Source: Pseudomonadota bacterium
GTDB lineage: Bacteria; Myxococcota_A; Polyangia; Fen-1088
Length of the DNA: 14,612 nt
Assembly: GCA_023438785.1 (NCBI GenBank)
Contig: JAEXQJ010000359.1
Coordinates: 1-14,612, forward strand
Direction: 5' to 3'
Part shown: one piece after another, positions 1 to 8,027 of the stretch
Position numbering within the stretch: position 1 is the first letter of the stretch
Layout of the letters: every line of letters begins with the position of its first letter
The notes under the pieces: model-generated
Seen by the model: the letters and a program-made list of their open reading frames with translations, nothing else
The model's database searches: none
Told to the model about the DNA's origin: nothing
Made by a program: the position numbers and the translations under genes

Positions 1-56
1 ACCTCCACCAGGGTGAACCCGGTCGTGGATACGCGGACTCGCCGTGCGCGGTTCAC
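1..56 (-). CDS. Type IV pilin/pseudopilin-like protein, N-terminus only (cut by window edge)
   Basis: Seen: a GTG at 56..54 overlaps the TGA of the upstream pilin gene (55..53) by 4 bp (GTGA). It is preceded by a good Shine-Dalgarno GGAGG about 8 nt upstream. The 18 visible codons read as a basic leader (MNRARRVRVSTTG) followed by FTLVE. This is the prepilin peptidase site G|FTLxE, with Glu at +5 of the mature protein. Known: this motif defines type IV pilins, minor pilins and type II secretion pseudopilins, which are processed and N-methylated by PilD at the inner membrane. Inferred: as the gene after a FimT/GspH-like gene it is probably a PilV/GspI- or PilW/GspJ-type minor (pseudo)pilin, translationally coupled to it. 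The rest of the protein lies outside the window, so the subtype cannot be decided. It is shorter than 60 codons here and is easily missed by ORF callers. Confidence 0.82.
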   Translation of the reverse strand, partial: MNRARRVRVSTTGFTLVE

Positions 57-607
57 TTTGTGGCCCTCCAGTCACGCAGAGAGACAAAGCCCGTCAACGC
101 GGTCACGTTGATGATGTAACCGGCTTCCGGGTGCACCGGTTTGAGCAATTCGCTGCGGATGTAGATCTGCCAGGACTTCAGCCCTGTCGGGTCCGCGGGA
201 TCCTGCATGCCCCCCATGGGCATGAAGTCGATTTCCTTGCAGCTCGTCAGGTTGGCGGATTCCGGCGCGCTGATCCCTGGGCCGGCATCGCGGATGATCA
301 CGTCAAGCGGGGCCGCGAGGGTCTGTACCTGGATGGAGGGGTTGACCGTGTCGGACGGGTTGAGGCGAAACACCGAAACCCGATCGCCGCACAACCTGAC
401 CCGATGGACCAGGCGCGTGGCCATGGCATCGAAGCGCGCACGCTGCAGGATCATGGCCACCATGTTGCCGAAGTCCCGCCCGCGTCGTGCCACGCCATCG
501 CGGTTGAGCGACGGATAGGCCACGGCGGCCAAGATGGCGATGATCACCACCACCACCATCACTTCCGTGAGGGTGAATCCAGCGTCCCGCTTTCTTGCTG
601 GCGGCAT
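53..607 (-). CDS. FimT/GspH-like type IV pseudopilin (minor pilin)
   Basis: Seen: with the ATG at 607 the protein has 184 residues. It begins MPPARKRDAG, then FTLTEVMVVVVIIAILAAVA: a short basic leader ending in Gly10, Phe+1, Glu+5 (residue 15) and a roughly 20-residue hydrophobic helix. A helical stretch (about residues 44-70) and a beta-rich C-terminal domain follow, with two cysteines (73 and 123) that could form a disulfide. Known: this architecture is that of minor pilins/pseudopilins of the FimT/GspH class, which prime or tip a type IV pilus or type II secretion pseudopilus in the inner membrane and periplasm. Start choice: ATG 607 gives the classic short leader and has a weak GGACAGGG upstream. 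ATG 640 (leader 21 residues) is the alternative. The in-frame GTG at 748 lies upstream of the candidate -10 and is unlikely. A second prepilin overlaps its stop, so the two form an operon. Pilus versus secretion role cannot be settled here. Confidence 0.85.
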   Translation of the reverse strand: MPPARKRDAGFTLTEVMVVVVIIAILAAVAYPSLNRDGVARRGRDFGNMVAMILQRARFDAMATRLVHRVRLCGDRVSVFRLNPSDTVNPSIQVQTLAAPLDVIIRDAGPGISAPESANLTSCKEIDFMPMGGMQDPADPTGLKSWQIYIRSELLKPVHPEAGYIINVTALTGFVSLRDWRATK

Positions 608-661
608 GTTGCCCTGTCCAGGATCCTGCAGATTGGCCATCCGAGATCGTCGGCAGTTACA

Positions 662-700
662 CCTCTGATCATAAAGCGGCATGCGCCTGGACCAGCCAAT
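662..700 (-). promoter_or_regulatory. Candidate sigma70-type promoter for the pilin operon
   Basis: On the minus strand a TATGAT hexamer (673..668) matches the -10 consensus at five of six positions. The -35 is poor: TTGGCT sits 20 nt upstream, too far for a standard promoter. Transcription would start near 661, giving a 5' leader of about 54 nt to the ATG at 607 or 21 nt to the ATG at 640. This argues against the longer reading that starts at 748. Prediction by eye only. Confidence 0.28.
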
Positions 701-759
701 CATTTTGCCGGGATCACCGAGCATGGCCGGGGGTGGGCGTGGGCGCACACCGTGGGCCC

Positions 760-776
760 ATGCACGCCCCGTGCAT
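760..776. terminator. Small perfect hairpin downstream of the secreted protein gene
   Basis: The sequence ATGCACG-CCC-CGTGCAT forms a 7-bp perfect stem with a 3-nt loop, 24 bp beyond the stop codon at 800..802. No T-run follows on the minus strand, so it could be a weak or Rho-assisted terminator, an RNA 3'-end stabiliser, or an inverted repeat with no function. The stretch 608-799 contains nothing else I can support beyond the candidate promoter for the pilin gene. Confidence 0.25.
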
Positions 777-799
777 CCCTTGTGGCCGCCTGGGGCCTG

Positions 800-2620
<1,821 letters not shown>

Positions 2621-2625
2621 GGAAC

Positions 2626-3387
2626 TCACCACCGATCGAGAGAGCGGCGGCGACGGACCAAGGTGCGCGCGCTGATGAGCTTCTGATTGACGAAGAGCTT
2701 CACGAAGATGAGGCCGGAGAAGAAGCCGCCGATATGAGCCCACACCGCGACCCCCGACGAGACCTCGGGTCGCATGGACGACAACTGGGGCAGGCCGCTG
2801 ACCAACTGCAGGCCGATCCACAGCAGCAGCACCAGGTAGGCGGGCAAGGGCAGGATGAACCAGCCCAGCAGGACGTGGACCCGGACCCGCGGATAGAGCA
2901 TGAGGTACGCGCCCAGTAGCCCAGAAATGGCCCCCGAGGCACCCACCATGGGCACCGGCGAGCCTGGGTCGATGGCGATTTGGGCCGCCGCGGCGGTCAA
3001 GCCGCACAGCAGGTAGAACACGATGAAACGCATCCGACCCATGCTGTCCTCGACGTTGTTGCCGAAGACCCACAGGTACAGGGCATTGCCCAACAGGTGC
3101 ATCCAGCCGCCATGCAGGAACATGGAGGTGAGCGGGGTCAGGACGTTGATGGGCTCCCGATCCACCACGCACAGCAGGTTGTGCCCGAGCGGGACAGCCG
3201 TGCCCAGGGCGGCCTGGCCCGTCAGCTCGCCGGGCACCATGCCCAGGTTGCACACGCTAGCGGCCAGGACGGGTGGGCTGAACCCGGCGCCTTGCACGAA
3301 GACCCACACCACGGCCAGCGCGATGAGCAGGGCGATGGTGACCACCGGGACGCGCAAGGTCGGGTTGTCGTCGCTGATTGGGATCAT
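2626..3387 (-). CDS. Rhomboid-family intramembrane serine protease
   Basis: Seen: 253 residues, rich in hydrophobic segments (about six, the first at residues 14-34). The family hallmarks are complete. HGGWMHLLGN (92-101) carries the His97/Asn101 oxyanion-type residues, GASGAISG has the catalytic Ser151, and AHIGGFFSG has the catalytic His218. The opening MIPISDDNPTLRVPVVT is the usual N-terminus of the bacterial MIP(I/L)xDDNP type, which supports the ATG at 3387 although no clear ribosome binding site is visible. A long L1 loop (about 36-85) contains two cysteines (46, 73). Known: rhomboids cut transmembrane helices within the inner membrane using a Ser-His dyad. Context: the next gene starts within a few bases of its stop and encodes a secreted protein, so the two are co-expressed. 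Whether that protein is a substrate is unknown; it shows no transmembrane helix after its signal peptide. The gene is divergent from an alpha/beta hydrolase across 56 bp. Confidence 0.95.
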   Translation of the reverse strand: MIPISDDNPTLRVPVVTIALLIALAVVWVFVQGAGFSPPVLAASVCNLGMVPGELTGQAALGTAVPLGHNLLCVVDREPINVLTPLTSMFLHGGWMHLLGNALYLWVFGNNVEDSMGRMRFIVFYLLCGLTAAAAQIAIDPGSPVPMVGASGAISGLLGAYLMLYPRVRVHVLLGWFILPLPAYLVLLLWIGLQLVSGLPQLSSMRPEVSSGVAVWAHIGGFFSGLIFVKLFVNQKLISARTLVRRRRSLDRW

Positions 3388-3443
3388 GTGGCGTAGATTT
3401 CAGGCGCGAAACTCGCCCGACTGACGGAGGTTAGCACGCGCCC

Positions 3444-4241
3444 ATGCGCACCATGCACACGGTTCGATCCCTGGACGGAACGCCCATCGCCTTCGAGCGA
3501 CGGGGGCATGGGCCGCCGCTGGTCATGGTGCACGGCTCCTCGCTCGACCACACGCGCTGGGGGCCGCGCGTGGGCCGGCTGGCCGAGCACTTCACGCTCA
3601 TGATGATGGATCGCCGCGGTCGAGGCCTGAGTGGCGACGGCCCTGCCTATTCCATCGAACGTGAGTTCGAGGATGTGGCCGCCGTGGTCAATGCGGCGGA
3701 GATGCCGGCGTACCTGCTGGCGCACTCGTTCGGCGCCATCTGCTCGCTGGAGGCCTCTCGGCTGACGCGCAACCTGGCGAAAATGGTCCTGTACGAGCCG
3801 CCGTTGCCGCTGGGCAACCGGCCGAACCTCTTTGGACCGGACATGCCCGATCGCCTGGAGGCCCTCCTTCGCCGCGGGGATCGCGACTCGCTCCTGCAGG
3901 TCTTCTTTCGCGAAGTGGTCCAGGTGAGCGAGGGCGAGTTGACGGCGTTGCGCAGGTCATCCAGTTGGCCGCTGCGCCTGGAGATCACGCCCACGCTGCC
4001 GCGTGAGGTTCGCGTCGCCGAAGACTACCGCTTCGACCCTTCACGCTTCCGCGACGTTCTCGTGCCCACCCTTTTCCTTCTGGGCACCGAGAGTCCCGCC
4101 TACATGCGCGACGCGACCATGGCGGCCCACGCGGCCTTGGCGGGCGGCCAGGTGGAGCTGATCAGGGGCGAGGGCCACTCCGCCATGACCACCGCGCCCG
4201 ATGTCTTTCTCGAAAAGCTGCTGCGCTTCCTCGCTCCGTAG
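3444..4241 (+). CDS. Alpha/beta hydrolase fold protein
   Basis: Seen: 265 residues with the canonical order of the fold. The HGSS oxyanion region is at 30-33, DRRGRGLS at 56-63 follows strand 4, and the nucleophile elbow AHSFG has Ser95. A cap region spans about 125-195. LLGTES at 212-217 follows strand 6/7 (the acid is Glu216 or a nearby Asp, not certain), and GEGHSAM carries the catalytic His245. No signal peptide, so it is cytoplasmic. Known: such proteins are esterases, lipases, haloperoxidase-like enzymes or C-C hydrolases, and sequence alone does not give the substrate. Start: ATG 3444 lies 13 nt after GGAGG, a long gap. ATG 3453 is in frame but even further away. It is a single-gene plus-strand unit, divergent from the rhomboid and convergent with the Cys-rich lipoprotein, ending at a GC hairpin. 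Confidence 0.92.
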   Translation: MRTMHTVRSLDGTPIAFERRGHGPPLVMVHGSSLDHTRWGPRVGRLAEHFTLMMMDRRGRGLSGDGPAYSIEREFEDVAAVVNAAEMPAYLLAHSFGAICSLEASRLTRNLAKMVLYEPPLPLGNRPNLFGPDMPDRLEALLRRGDRDSLLQVFFREVVQVSEGELTALRRSSSWPLRLEITPTLPREVRVAEDYRFDPSRFRDVLVPTLFLLGTESPAYMRDATMAAHAALAGGQVELIRGEGHSAMTTAPDVFLEKLLRFLAP

Positions 4242-4261
4242 GCCCCGGCAGGACCGGGGCC
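4241..4261. terminator. GC-only hairpin between convergent genes
   Basis: GGCCCCGG-CAGGA-CCGGGGCC is a perfect 8-bp stem with a 5-nt loop. It begins at the last base of the hydrolase stop codon and sits 13 bp from the stop of the convergent lipoprotein gene (4275..4277). There is no T-run on either side. Its symmetric position between two converging genes suggests a bidirectional transcription end or mRNA-end stabiliser. Confidence 0.5.
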
Positions 4262-4274
4262 CGCGGAGGCGTGG

Positions 4275-6665
4275 TCAGTACAGGGATGTGGAGGTCGCCG
4301 TGGCGGTGGTCTCCGTGCAGCGATAGACGGACGAGTAGGTGCAACGGTAGGGCGCCTGGCACGCCAGGGCGCCGGTCGAACTGCCGCAGCAGGGCTGATC
4401 CCTGCCTCCGCAGGCCGTGCACTGGTAGCTGCCCGCCGACGTGTATTCGCAACGCGTGCCGGGCGCCCCGCAGTAGTAGTACGAGCTGGAGCTCGAGTAG
4501 TTCGAACGACAGCATGCCTGTCCGAGTCCTCCGCATCCGGGCATGGTGCTGGTGGCGATACCTGTCACCGTGCGCAACTGGGAAACCGTCGAGGTCGCCA
4601 CGGCGGTGCTGGTGCGGGACGTGGTGCGCAGCGCGGTGAGCACAGCGGTGGCACTCACGGTGGCTGCGGCCGTGCGGCTGACCGTGACCGACTGTGTGCC
4701 GGATGCGGTGAGGCTGTGGGTGGTGCTGTCGGTTGCGTATGCCGTGGCGCTGACCGTGGTGAGCGCCGTCGCGCTGGCCGTCACGGCTGCCGTCGTGCTG
4801 GCCGTGGCCGATCCGGTGGCGGTGGCGACGGCGGTGGCGGTGGTCGCGGCGGTCGTGCTCGACGACGCGATGGCGGTCGTGATGGCGGTGGCCGTGGTTA
4901 CTGAGCTGCTGGTTGCGCCGCTCTTGCACGAGCCGTCCATCTGGCACAGCGGCGCGCTGGCCGAGGTGTAGTAGGCCGCGTAGGCGGCGTCGCAGTTCGT
5001 GCCCTGCTCGACGCAGGTCGAGTTGTACGACGACGAGTACCGCGTGACACAGCAGCCGCTCTCGCACTGGTACCCGGGACAGCACTGCTTGCCGGCTGTC
5101 CCGCAGGCCACACATCGACCCGCCGAGCACATGTTGTTCGCCGCGCACTTGCTGCCCGCGCAGCAGACCTCGTCCGTGTTGCCACAGCCGGCGCACTTGC
5201 CCCCGCTGCAGGAGGTGCTGGCGTCCAGACACGTGTTGCCGGCGCAGCAGACTTGGCCGGCGTGCCCGCAGGTGGCGCATGTGGCGGGATAGACCGAGGT
5301 GTTGCAGCTCATGGTGCCGTCGTTGCAGGTGTTGCCCGAGCAGCAGATCTCGCCCACGCCGCCGCACTTGCGGCATGTGTTGTCCGTCCCGCAGACCATC
5401 CCGGTGCTGCACTTGGAGCCCGCGCAGCACGGGTTCCCGGCCAAGCCGCAGGTCTTACAGGTGCCCACGCTGGCCGTGCTGGCCGCGAAACAGACCAGGT
5501 CCGTGCCGGAGCATGCGGACGCGCTGGCGGCGCCCGTCGTGGGGCAGCAGGGCTCGTCCTGCTTGCCACAGCCACAGCGTCCCGCCGAGCACTTCCCGTA
5601 GCCCGTGCCGCCCGCCGTGCAATCCGAACCTTCGGGCACACACATGCCGCCGAAGCAGCAGCCGCTGGCGCAGGTGTTGCCCGCGCAGCAGGGCTCGGCG
5701 GGGTGGCCACAGCGGGCGCACAGCCCACTGGCCGTGCTGCTGGTGGCGTTGCAGATGGTCCCGGGCCCGCAGCGGTCCGCGCCATCCGTGCCATCGCAGC
5801 AGGGTTCGCCAGGGCCGCCGCAGGCCGAGCAGACAGTGTTCCGGCAGAGGAAGCCGGAGTAGCAGACCCCAGCGCAACAAGATTGATCAGCCGCGCCGCA
5901 ACCCGAGCAGCGACCCGCGACGCAGGTCCCGCCCGAGGCACCGCCCGACGTGCCGCCCGTTCCGCCGAGGGCGCCGCAGGTCGAGTTCTCGGCGACGCAG
6001 ATGTCGGCGTAGCAGCAGCCTCCACCGTCGCACTTGCTGCCCGGGCAGCAGGCCGTGCCTGGCTTGCCGCACGTGGTGCACAGACCGTTGGTGCAGAGCA
6101 GACCGGAGACCAGGCAGGTGTTGGCCGTGCTGTCCGAGGTGGCGGTGCAGCAGGTATTCCCGGCCAGGCCCCCGCACACCGCGCAGAGCGTACCCAAGCA
6201 CTTGGTGCCGGGCGCCGTGCAAGCGCCGGCCGCCGCGCTCGAACTGAGGCAGCAGGGGAGCCCGGGGCCGCCGCACGGCGAGACGTTGCTTCCACATTGG
6301 TGCTTGTTGCACGTGCCGGGCAGAGGTGCGCAGCTAGAGCCCTGGTTGACGCACAGGCCGTTTGCGCAGCAGCCATCGTTGTCGCAGGTGTTGCCCACGC
6401 AGCACGTCTGGCCAGGGCCGCCACACGTGGTTCCCCCGCCGTCCGCAGCGCTCGTGTCAGCGCTGCCATCGCGGCCGGTCGCATCCCCCGCCGCGTCTTT
6501 GCCGGGAATAGCTCCATCCTTGAGGCCGGGATGGCCAGCACCGGCGTCCAGACCGCCGTCGGCGTCCGAGCCCGAGCCTCCCCCGCAGCCCGTTGCCAGG
6601 AGAGCGAGAGCCACGCCCAAGGACGTAATCGTAAACAGTGTCTTCGCCGCGATCTTGCCTGCCAC
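4275..6665 (-). CDS. Large Cys-module repeat lipoprotein with an internal Thr/Ala octapeptide array
   Basis: No enzymatic family recognised. Seen: 796 residues. A lipoprotein signal peptide ends in LLATGC with Cys27 as the lipid-anchor residue, followed by a Gly/Asp-rich spacer (28-80). From Cys81 come 13 modules of the form CGxxGxxCC-xGxxC, often with GCC and GxC later in the unit (for example CGGPGQTCC, CGHPAEPCC, CGNTDEVCC). A Cys-free Ser/Thr/Ala segment (about 581-707) follows, then two more modules (CGGLGQACC, CGGRDQPCC) and a tail TTATATSTSLY. I count about 107 cysteines, so 106 besides the anchor, an even number suiting disulfides. Inference: a disulfide-locked, elongated outer-membrane surface or periplasmic stalk protein. 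Start: GTG 6665 has GGAGG 6 nt upstream and gives a normal signal peptide. The longer ATG at 6707 overlaps the candidate -10 box (CATAAT at 6711..6706). It is a single-gene unit. Similar Cys-rich proteins occur in myxobacteria, as I recall, but their role is not known to me. Confidence 0.9.
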   Translation of the reverse strand: MAGKIAAKTLFTITSLGVALALLATGCGGGSGSDADGGLDAGAGHPGLKDGAIPGKDAAGDATGRDGSADTSAADGGGTTCGGPGQTCCVGNTCDNDGCCANGLCVNQGSSCAPLPGTCNKHQCGSNVSPCGGPGLPCCLSSSAAAGACTAPGTKCLGTLCAVCGGLAGNTCCTATSDSTANTCLVSGLLCTNGLCTTCGKPGTACCPGSKCDGGGCCYADICVAENSTCGALGGTGGTSGGASGGTCVAGRCSGCGAADQSCCAGVCYSGFLCRNTVCSACGGPGEPCCDGTDGADRCGPGTICNATSSTASGLCARCGHPAEPCCAGNTCASGCCFGGMCVPEGSDCTAGGTGYGKCSAGRCGCGKQDEPCCPTTGAASASACSGTDLVCFAASTASVGTCKTCGLAGNPCCAGSKCSTGMVCGTDNTCRKCGGVGEICCSGNTCNDGTMSCNTSVYPATCATCGHAGQVCCAGNTCLDASTSCSGGKCAGCGNTDEVCCAGSKCAANNMCSAGRCVACGTAGKQCCPGYQCESGCCVTRYSSSYNSTCVEQGTNCDAAYAAYYTSASAPLCQMDGSCKSGATSSSVTTATAITTAIASSSTTAATTATAVATATGSATASTTAAVTASATALTTVSATAYATDSTTHSLTASGTQSVTVSRTAAATVSATAVLTALRTTSRTSTAVATSTVSQLRTVTGIATSTMPGCGGLGQACCRSNYSSSSSYYYCGAPGTRCEYTSAGSYQCTACGGRDQPCCGSSTGALACQAPYRCTYSSVYRCTETTATATSTSLY
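4620..4835 (-). repeat. Degenerate 24-bp tandem repeat (nine units) encoding an 8-residue motif
   Basis: Within the lipoprotein gene, nine consecutive 24-bp units each encode an octapeptide of the form x-x-T-x-S-x-T-x. In protein order: TAVATATG, SATASTTA, AVTASATA, LTTVSATA, YATDSTTH, SLTASGTQ, SVTVSRTA, AATVSATA, VLTALRTT (residues 611-682). The plus-strand pattern is roughly TGCCGTGGCGCTGACCGTGACGGC. A further unit, STTAATTA (4836-4859), extends it with weaker fit. Thr or Ser on alternate positions suggests a regular beta structure or a heavily hydroxylated, possibly glycosylated linker. The units have diverged at the DNA level, so recent expansion is not evident. Confidence 0.8.
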
Positions 6666-6699
6666 GTTGTGCCTCCGCGTTGATGAGCTGGCTTGCGCC

Positions 6700-6711
6700 G
6701 GGCGCATTATG
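6700..6711 (-). promoter_or_regulatory. Candidate -10 element of the Cys-module lipoprotein gene
   Basis: CATAAT (6711..6706, minus strand) matches the sigma70 -10 consensus at five of six positions in otherwise GC-rich DNA. No convincing -35 is seen at 16-18 nt upstream. The predicted start of transcription, near 6699, lies downstream of the in-frame ATG at 6707 and about 35 nt before the GTG at 6665, supporting the shorter protein. Confidence 0.35.
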
Positions 6712-6761
6712 TCCCAGCTCAGCCGCGCGGCGGCGATCGTTGTGGGGGTGGCCCCTCGGAA

Positions 6762-7238
6762 TCAGGCGCTGCCGTGTGTGGGCAAGCACCACCGGCAGTA
6801 GTCACTCGCCCCCACGGCCGGCCGCCCGCAGCGGGTTCCGTAGACGGTGATGGCTCGGCAGTGCTTCTTCTGCGACACGGGCGCGGCTGCTCTCTGCACG
6901 TCCAGGCCGACGGGTGCCGGCGTGCGTTGGCAATGCCCGGGCTCCAAGCGGGCGCACGCGATCTCGGCAATCTCCGCGCTCTGCGCGCGCGAGACTCCGT
7001 GCTTGCGCCACAAATCCGCGGTTTCATCCACGGCTTGCGCCAGTGCCGCCGGCGTCGGCTCGGCTCTGTCCTCGTCCAGTCGGGCACCGGCCAGGCGGGC
7101 CACCTGGGCGGCGTTCTCGCCATCCAGCCGGTGCCGGGATCGCCAAAGTGTCTCGGTTTGGTTCACCAAGGGCGCGAGCGCCGCGTATCCGAGGCGTCGC
7201 GAGCCGGCTTGTCCGGCCGAATCCTGGGGCTCTGCCAT
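6762..7238 (-). CDS. Hypothetical protein with C-terminal four-cysteine (zinc-ribbon-like) motif
   Basis: Seen: 158 residues, no signal peptide or membrane segment. Residues 1-100 are Ala/Arg/Glu-rich and probably helical, with two similar stretches around TETLWRSRHRLDGENAAQVARLAGARLDED and VDETADLWRKHGVSRAQSAEIAEIACARLE. These look like an internal duplication: LW-R plus a later ...A.IA-ARL pattern about 45 residues apart. The C-terminus has HCRAIT..GTRCGRPA..GSDYCRWC-like spacing with Cys127, 137, 148 and 151 (C-x9-C-x10-C-x2-C). Known: short C-x-A-T-x-x-G-x-x-C...YC segments occur at the ends of many small bacterial proteins (DUF5763-like, from memory) and are thought to bind metal. Here the last ligand is Cys where I would expect His. 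Start ATG 7238 has GAAAGG 9 nt upstream. It precedes the lipoprotein gene by 96 bp on the same strand but probably does not share its promoter. Function unknown. Confidence 0.75.
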   Translation of the reverse strand: MAEPQDSAGQAGSRRLGYAALAPLVNQTETLWRSRHRLDGENAAQVARLAGARLDEDRAEPTPAALAQAVDETADLWRKHGVSRAQSAEIAEIACARLEPGHCQRTPAPVGLDVQRAAAPVSQKKHCRAITVYGTRCGRPAVGASDYCRWCLPTHGSA

Positions 7239-7502
7239 CTCATTTTGCCTTTCGCGCTGCGCGGGGAAGACCCTTCGTCCAGCCTAAGTCCACTTTTGAA
7301 CAAACGCCAGAATCGGACGGTTCGCGAGAGTCGCCACGCCTTGGTGAGCTGCCAGGGCGAGAGCCGACCGCCGTCGTTCAGGCGGTTTCTGGCCAGCCGC
7401 GCCCCGCCGCGCGCTCGAAGACTGCGAGCATTCCGCGCTTCACGCCTCCTTGCATCCGGGCCGCCCCCCCCGAACGGCTCGATCCGGCTCTCACGTGGGC
7501 AA
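7239..7502. other. Intergenic stretch with no supported feature
   Basis: This 264-bp gap lies between the stop of the PEGA-like gene and the start of the four-Cys protein gene, both on the minus strand. Reading frames cross it on both strands but run into neighbouring genes in other frames and resemble nothing. A slightly AT-richer patch at about 7285-7320 could hold the promoter for the four-Cys gene, but I cannot pick out paired -35/-10 boxes. No T-tailed hairpin marks the end of the PEGA-like gene. Confidence 0.5.
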
Positions 7503-8027
7503 CTAGGGGCTACGTGGGGCGGCGCTTGGGGCGGCCGTGGGGACAACCGGGGTTGCCGGCGGCAGAGGCGACGCGCCGCCGTCGGGATTGTCGGTGCCCT
7601 CGGGCGGAAGCTCCTCGCGGTAGCCGAAGAGCGTGTTCTTCTGCGCCACCGGGGTCAGCTTCACGGCCAGTCGACTGTCGGAGAAGGTATAGGCGCGGGT
7701 GTGCACCGGCAAGTATCCCGGCGCTGAAATGAGCAGGTCCATGGGGCCGCTGTCCCGCGGTCGCACAACCACCAGTGGCTTGGGAACCGGGATCGCGCCC
7801 AGGGCCTTCTTGCCCCACCGGACCGAGGCCCGTCGCGCCGGCACGGTTTGAATCGTCACGCGCACCGTCTCCGGGGTGGCCTTGGCTGGCACCGTGGCGC
7901 CGGCGTCCACACGGGCGGACTCGTGTGCCGGCTTGTTTGCACCCAGCACGATGGCGGATCCCAGCCCCGCCAGGCCCAGCGCGAGCCCAGTGACGAAGGC
8001 GCCCCGCTTCCACATCGTCGTCCTCAT
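7503..8027 (-). CDS. Membrane-anchored PEGA-like domain protein
   Basis: Seen: 174 residues. A short basic N-terminus and one hydrophobic segment (about 10-30) form an uncleaved anchor or signal peptide. Then comes an Ala/Pro linker, a beta-rich domain at about 55-126 (VRVTIQTVPARRASVRWGKK ... PLVVVRPRDSGPMDLLISAPGYLPV), and a Pro/Ala-rich tail (140-174). The pattern of a strand with P-x-A-x-V, a G-x-x-x-G-x-x-P turn, and a later LxISAPGYLP strand fits the PEGA domain of surface and periplasmic proteins, which are often linked to kinases in myxobacteria. The match is by eye. Start: ATG 8027 overlaps the L,D-transpeptidase stop (ATGA, 4 bp) and has AAAGGAG 4 nt upstream, inside that gene. A second ATG at 8015 is possible. 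Translational coupling suggests it works with the transpeptidase at the cell envelope. Confidence 0.78.
   Translation of the reverse strand: MRTTMWKRGAFVTGLALGLAGLGSAIVLGANKPAHESARVDAGATVPAKATPETVRVTIQTVPARRASVRWGKKALGAIPVPKPLVVVRPRDSGPMDLLISAPGYLPVHTRAYTFSDSRLAVKLTPVAQKNTLFGYREELPPEGTDNPDGGASPLPPATPVVPTAAPSAAPRSP

Noticed and set aside
2621..3253. Upstream 211-codon extension of the secreted protein frame
   Set aside because: It overlaps the rhomboid gene in another frame and is Gly/Arg/Pro-rich without motifs; a signal peptide starts at the GTG at 2620.
4543..4971. Plus-strand hydrophobic reading frame (Val/Ala-rich, looks like membrane helices)
   Set aside because: It is the antisense of the Thr/Ala octapeptide array; Thr and Ala codons read backwards give Val and Ala. 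No ribosome binding site, and it lies fully inside the lipoprotein gene.
4930..6430. Regularly spaced similar DNA blocks that could suggest a repeat array or CRISPR
   Set aside because: The similarity follows the coding of the Cys modules, with irregular spacing and no identical repeats or unique spacers.
5253..6683. 476-residue plus-strand open frame, Ala/Arg-rich
   Set aside because: Antisense shadow of the Cys-rich lipoprotein in GC-rich DNA; low-complexity, no family motif, while the minus strand has a signal peptide, lipobox and ordered modules.
6722..6731. GCCGCGCGGC perfect 10-bp palindrome
   Set aside because: Short GC palindromes are expected often in DNA of this composition; no T-run or partner site makes it a terminator or operator.
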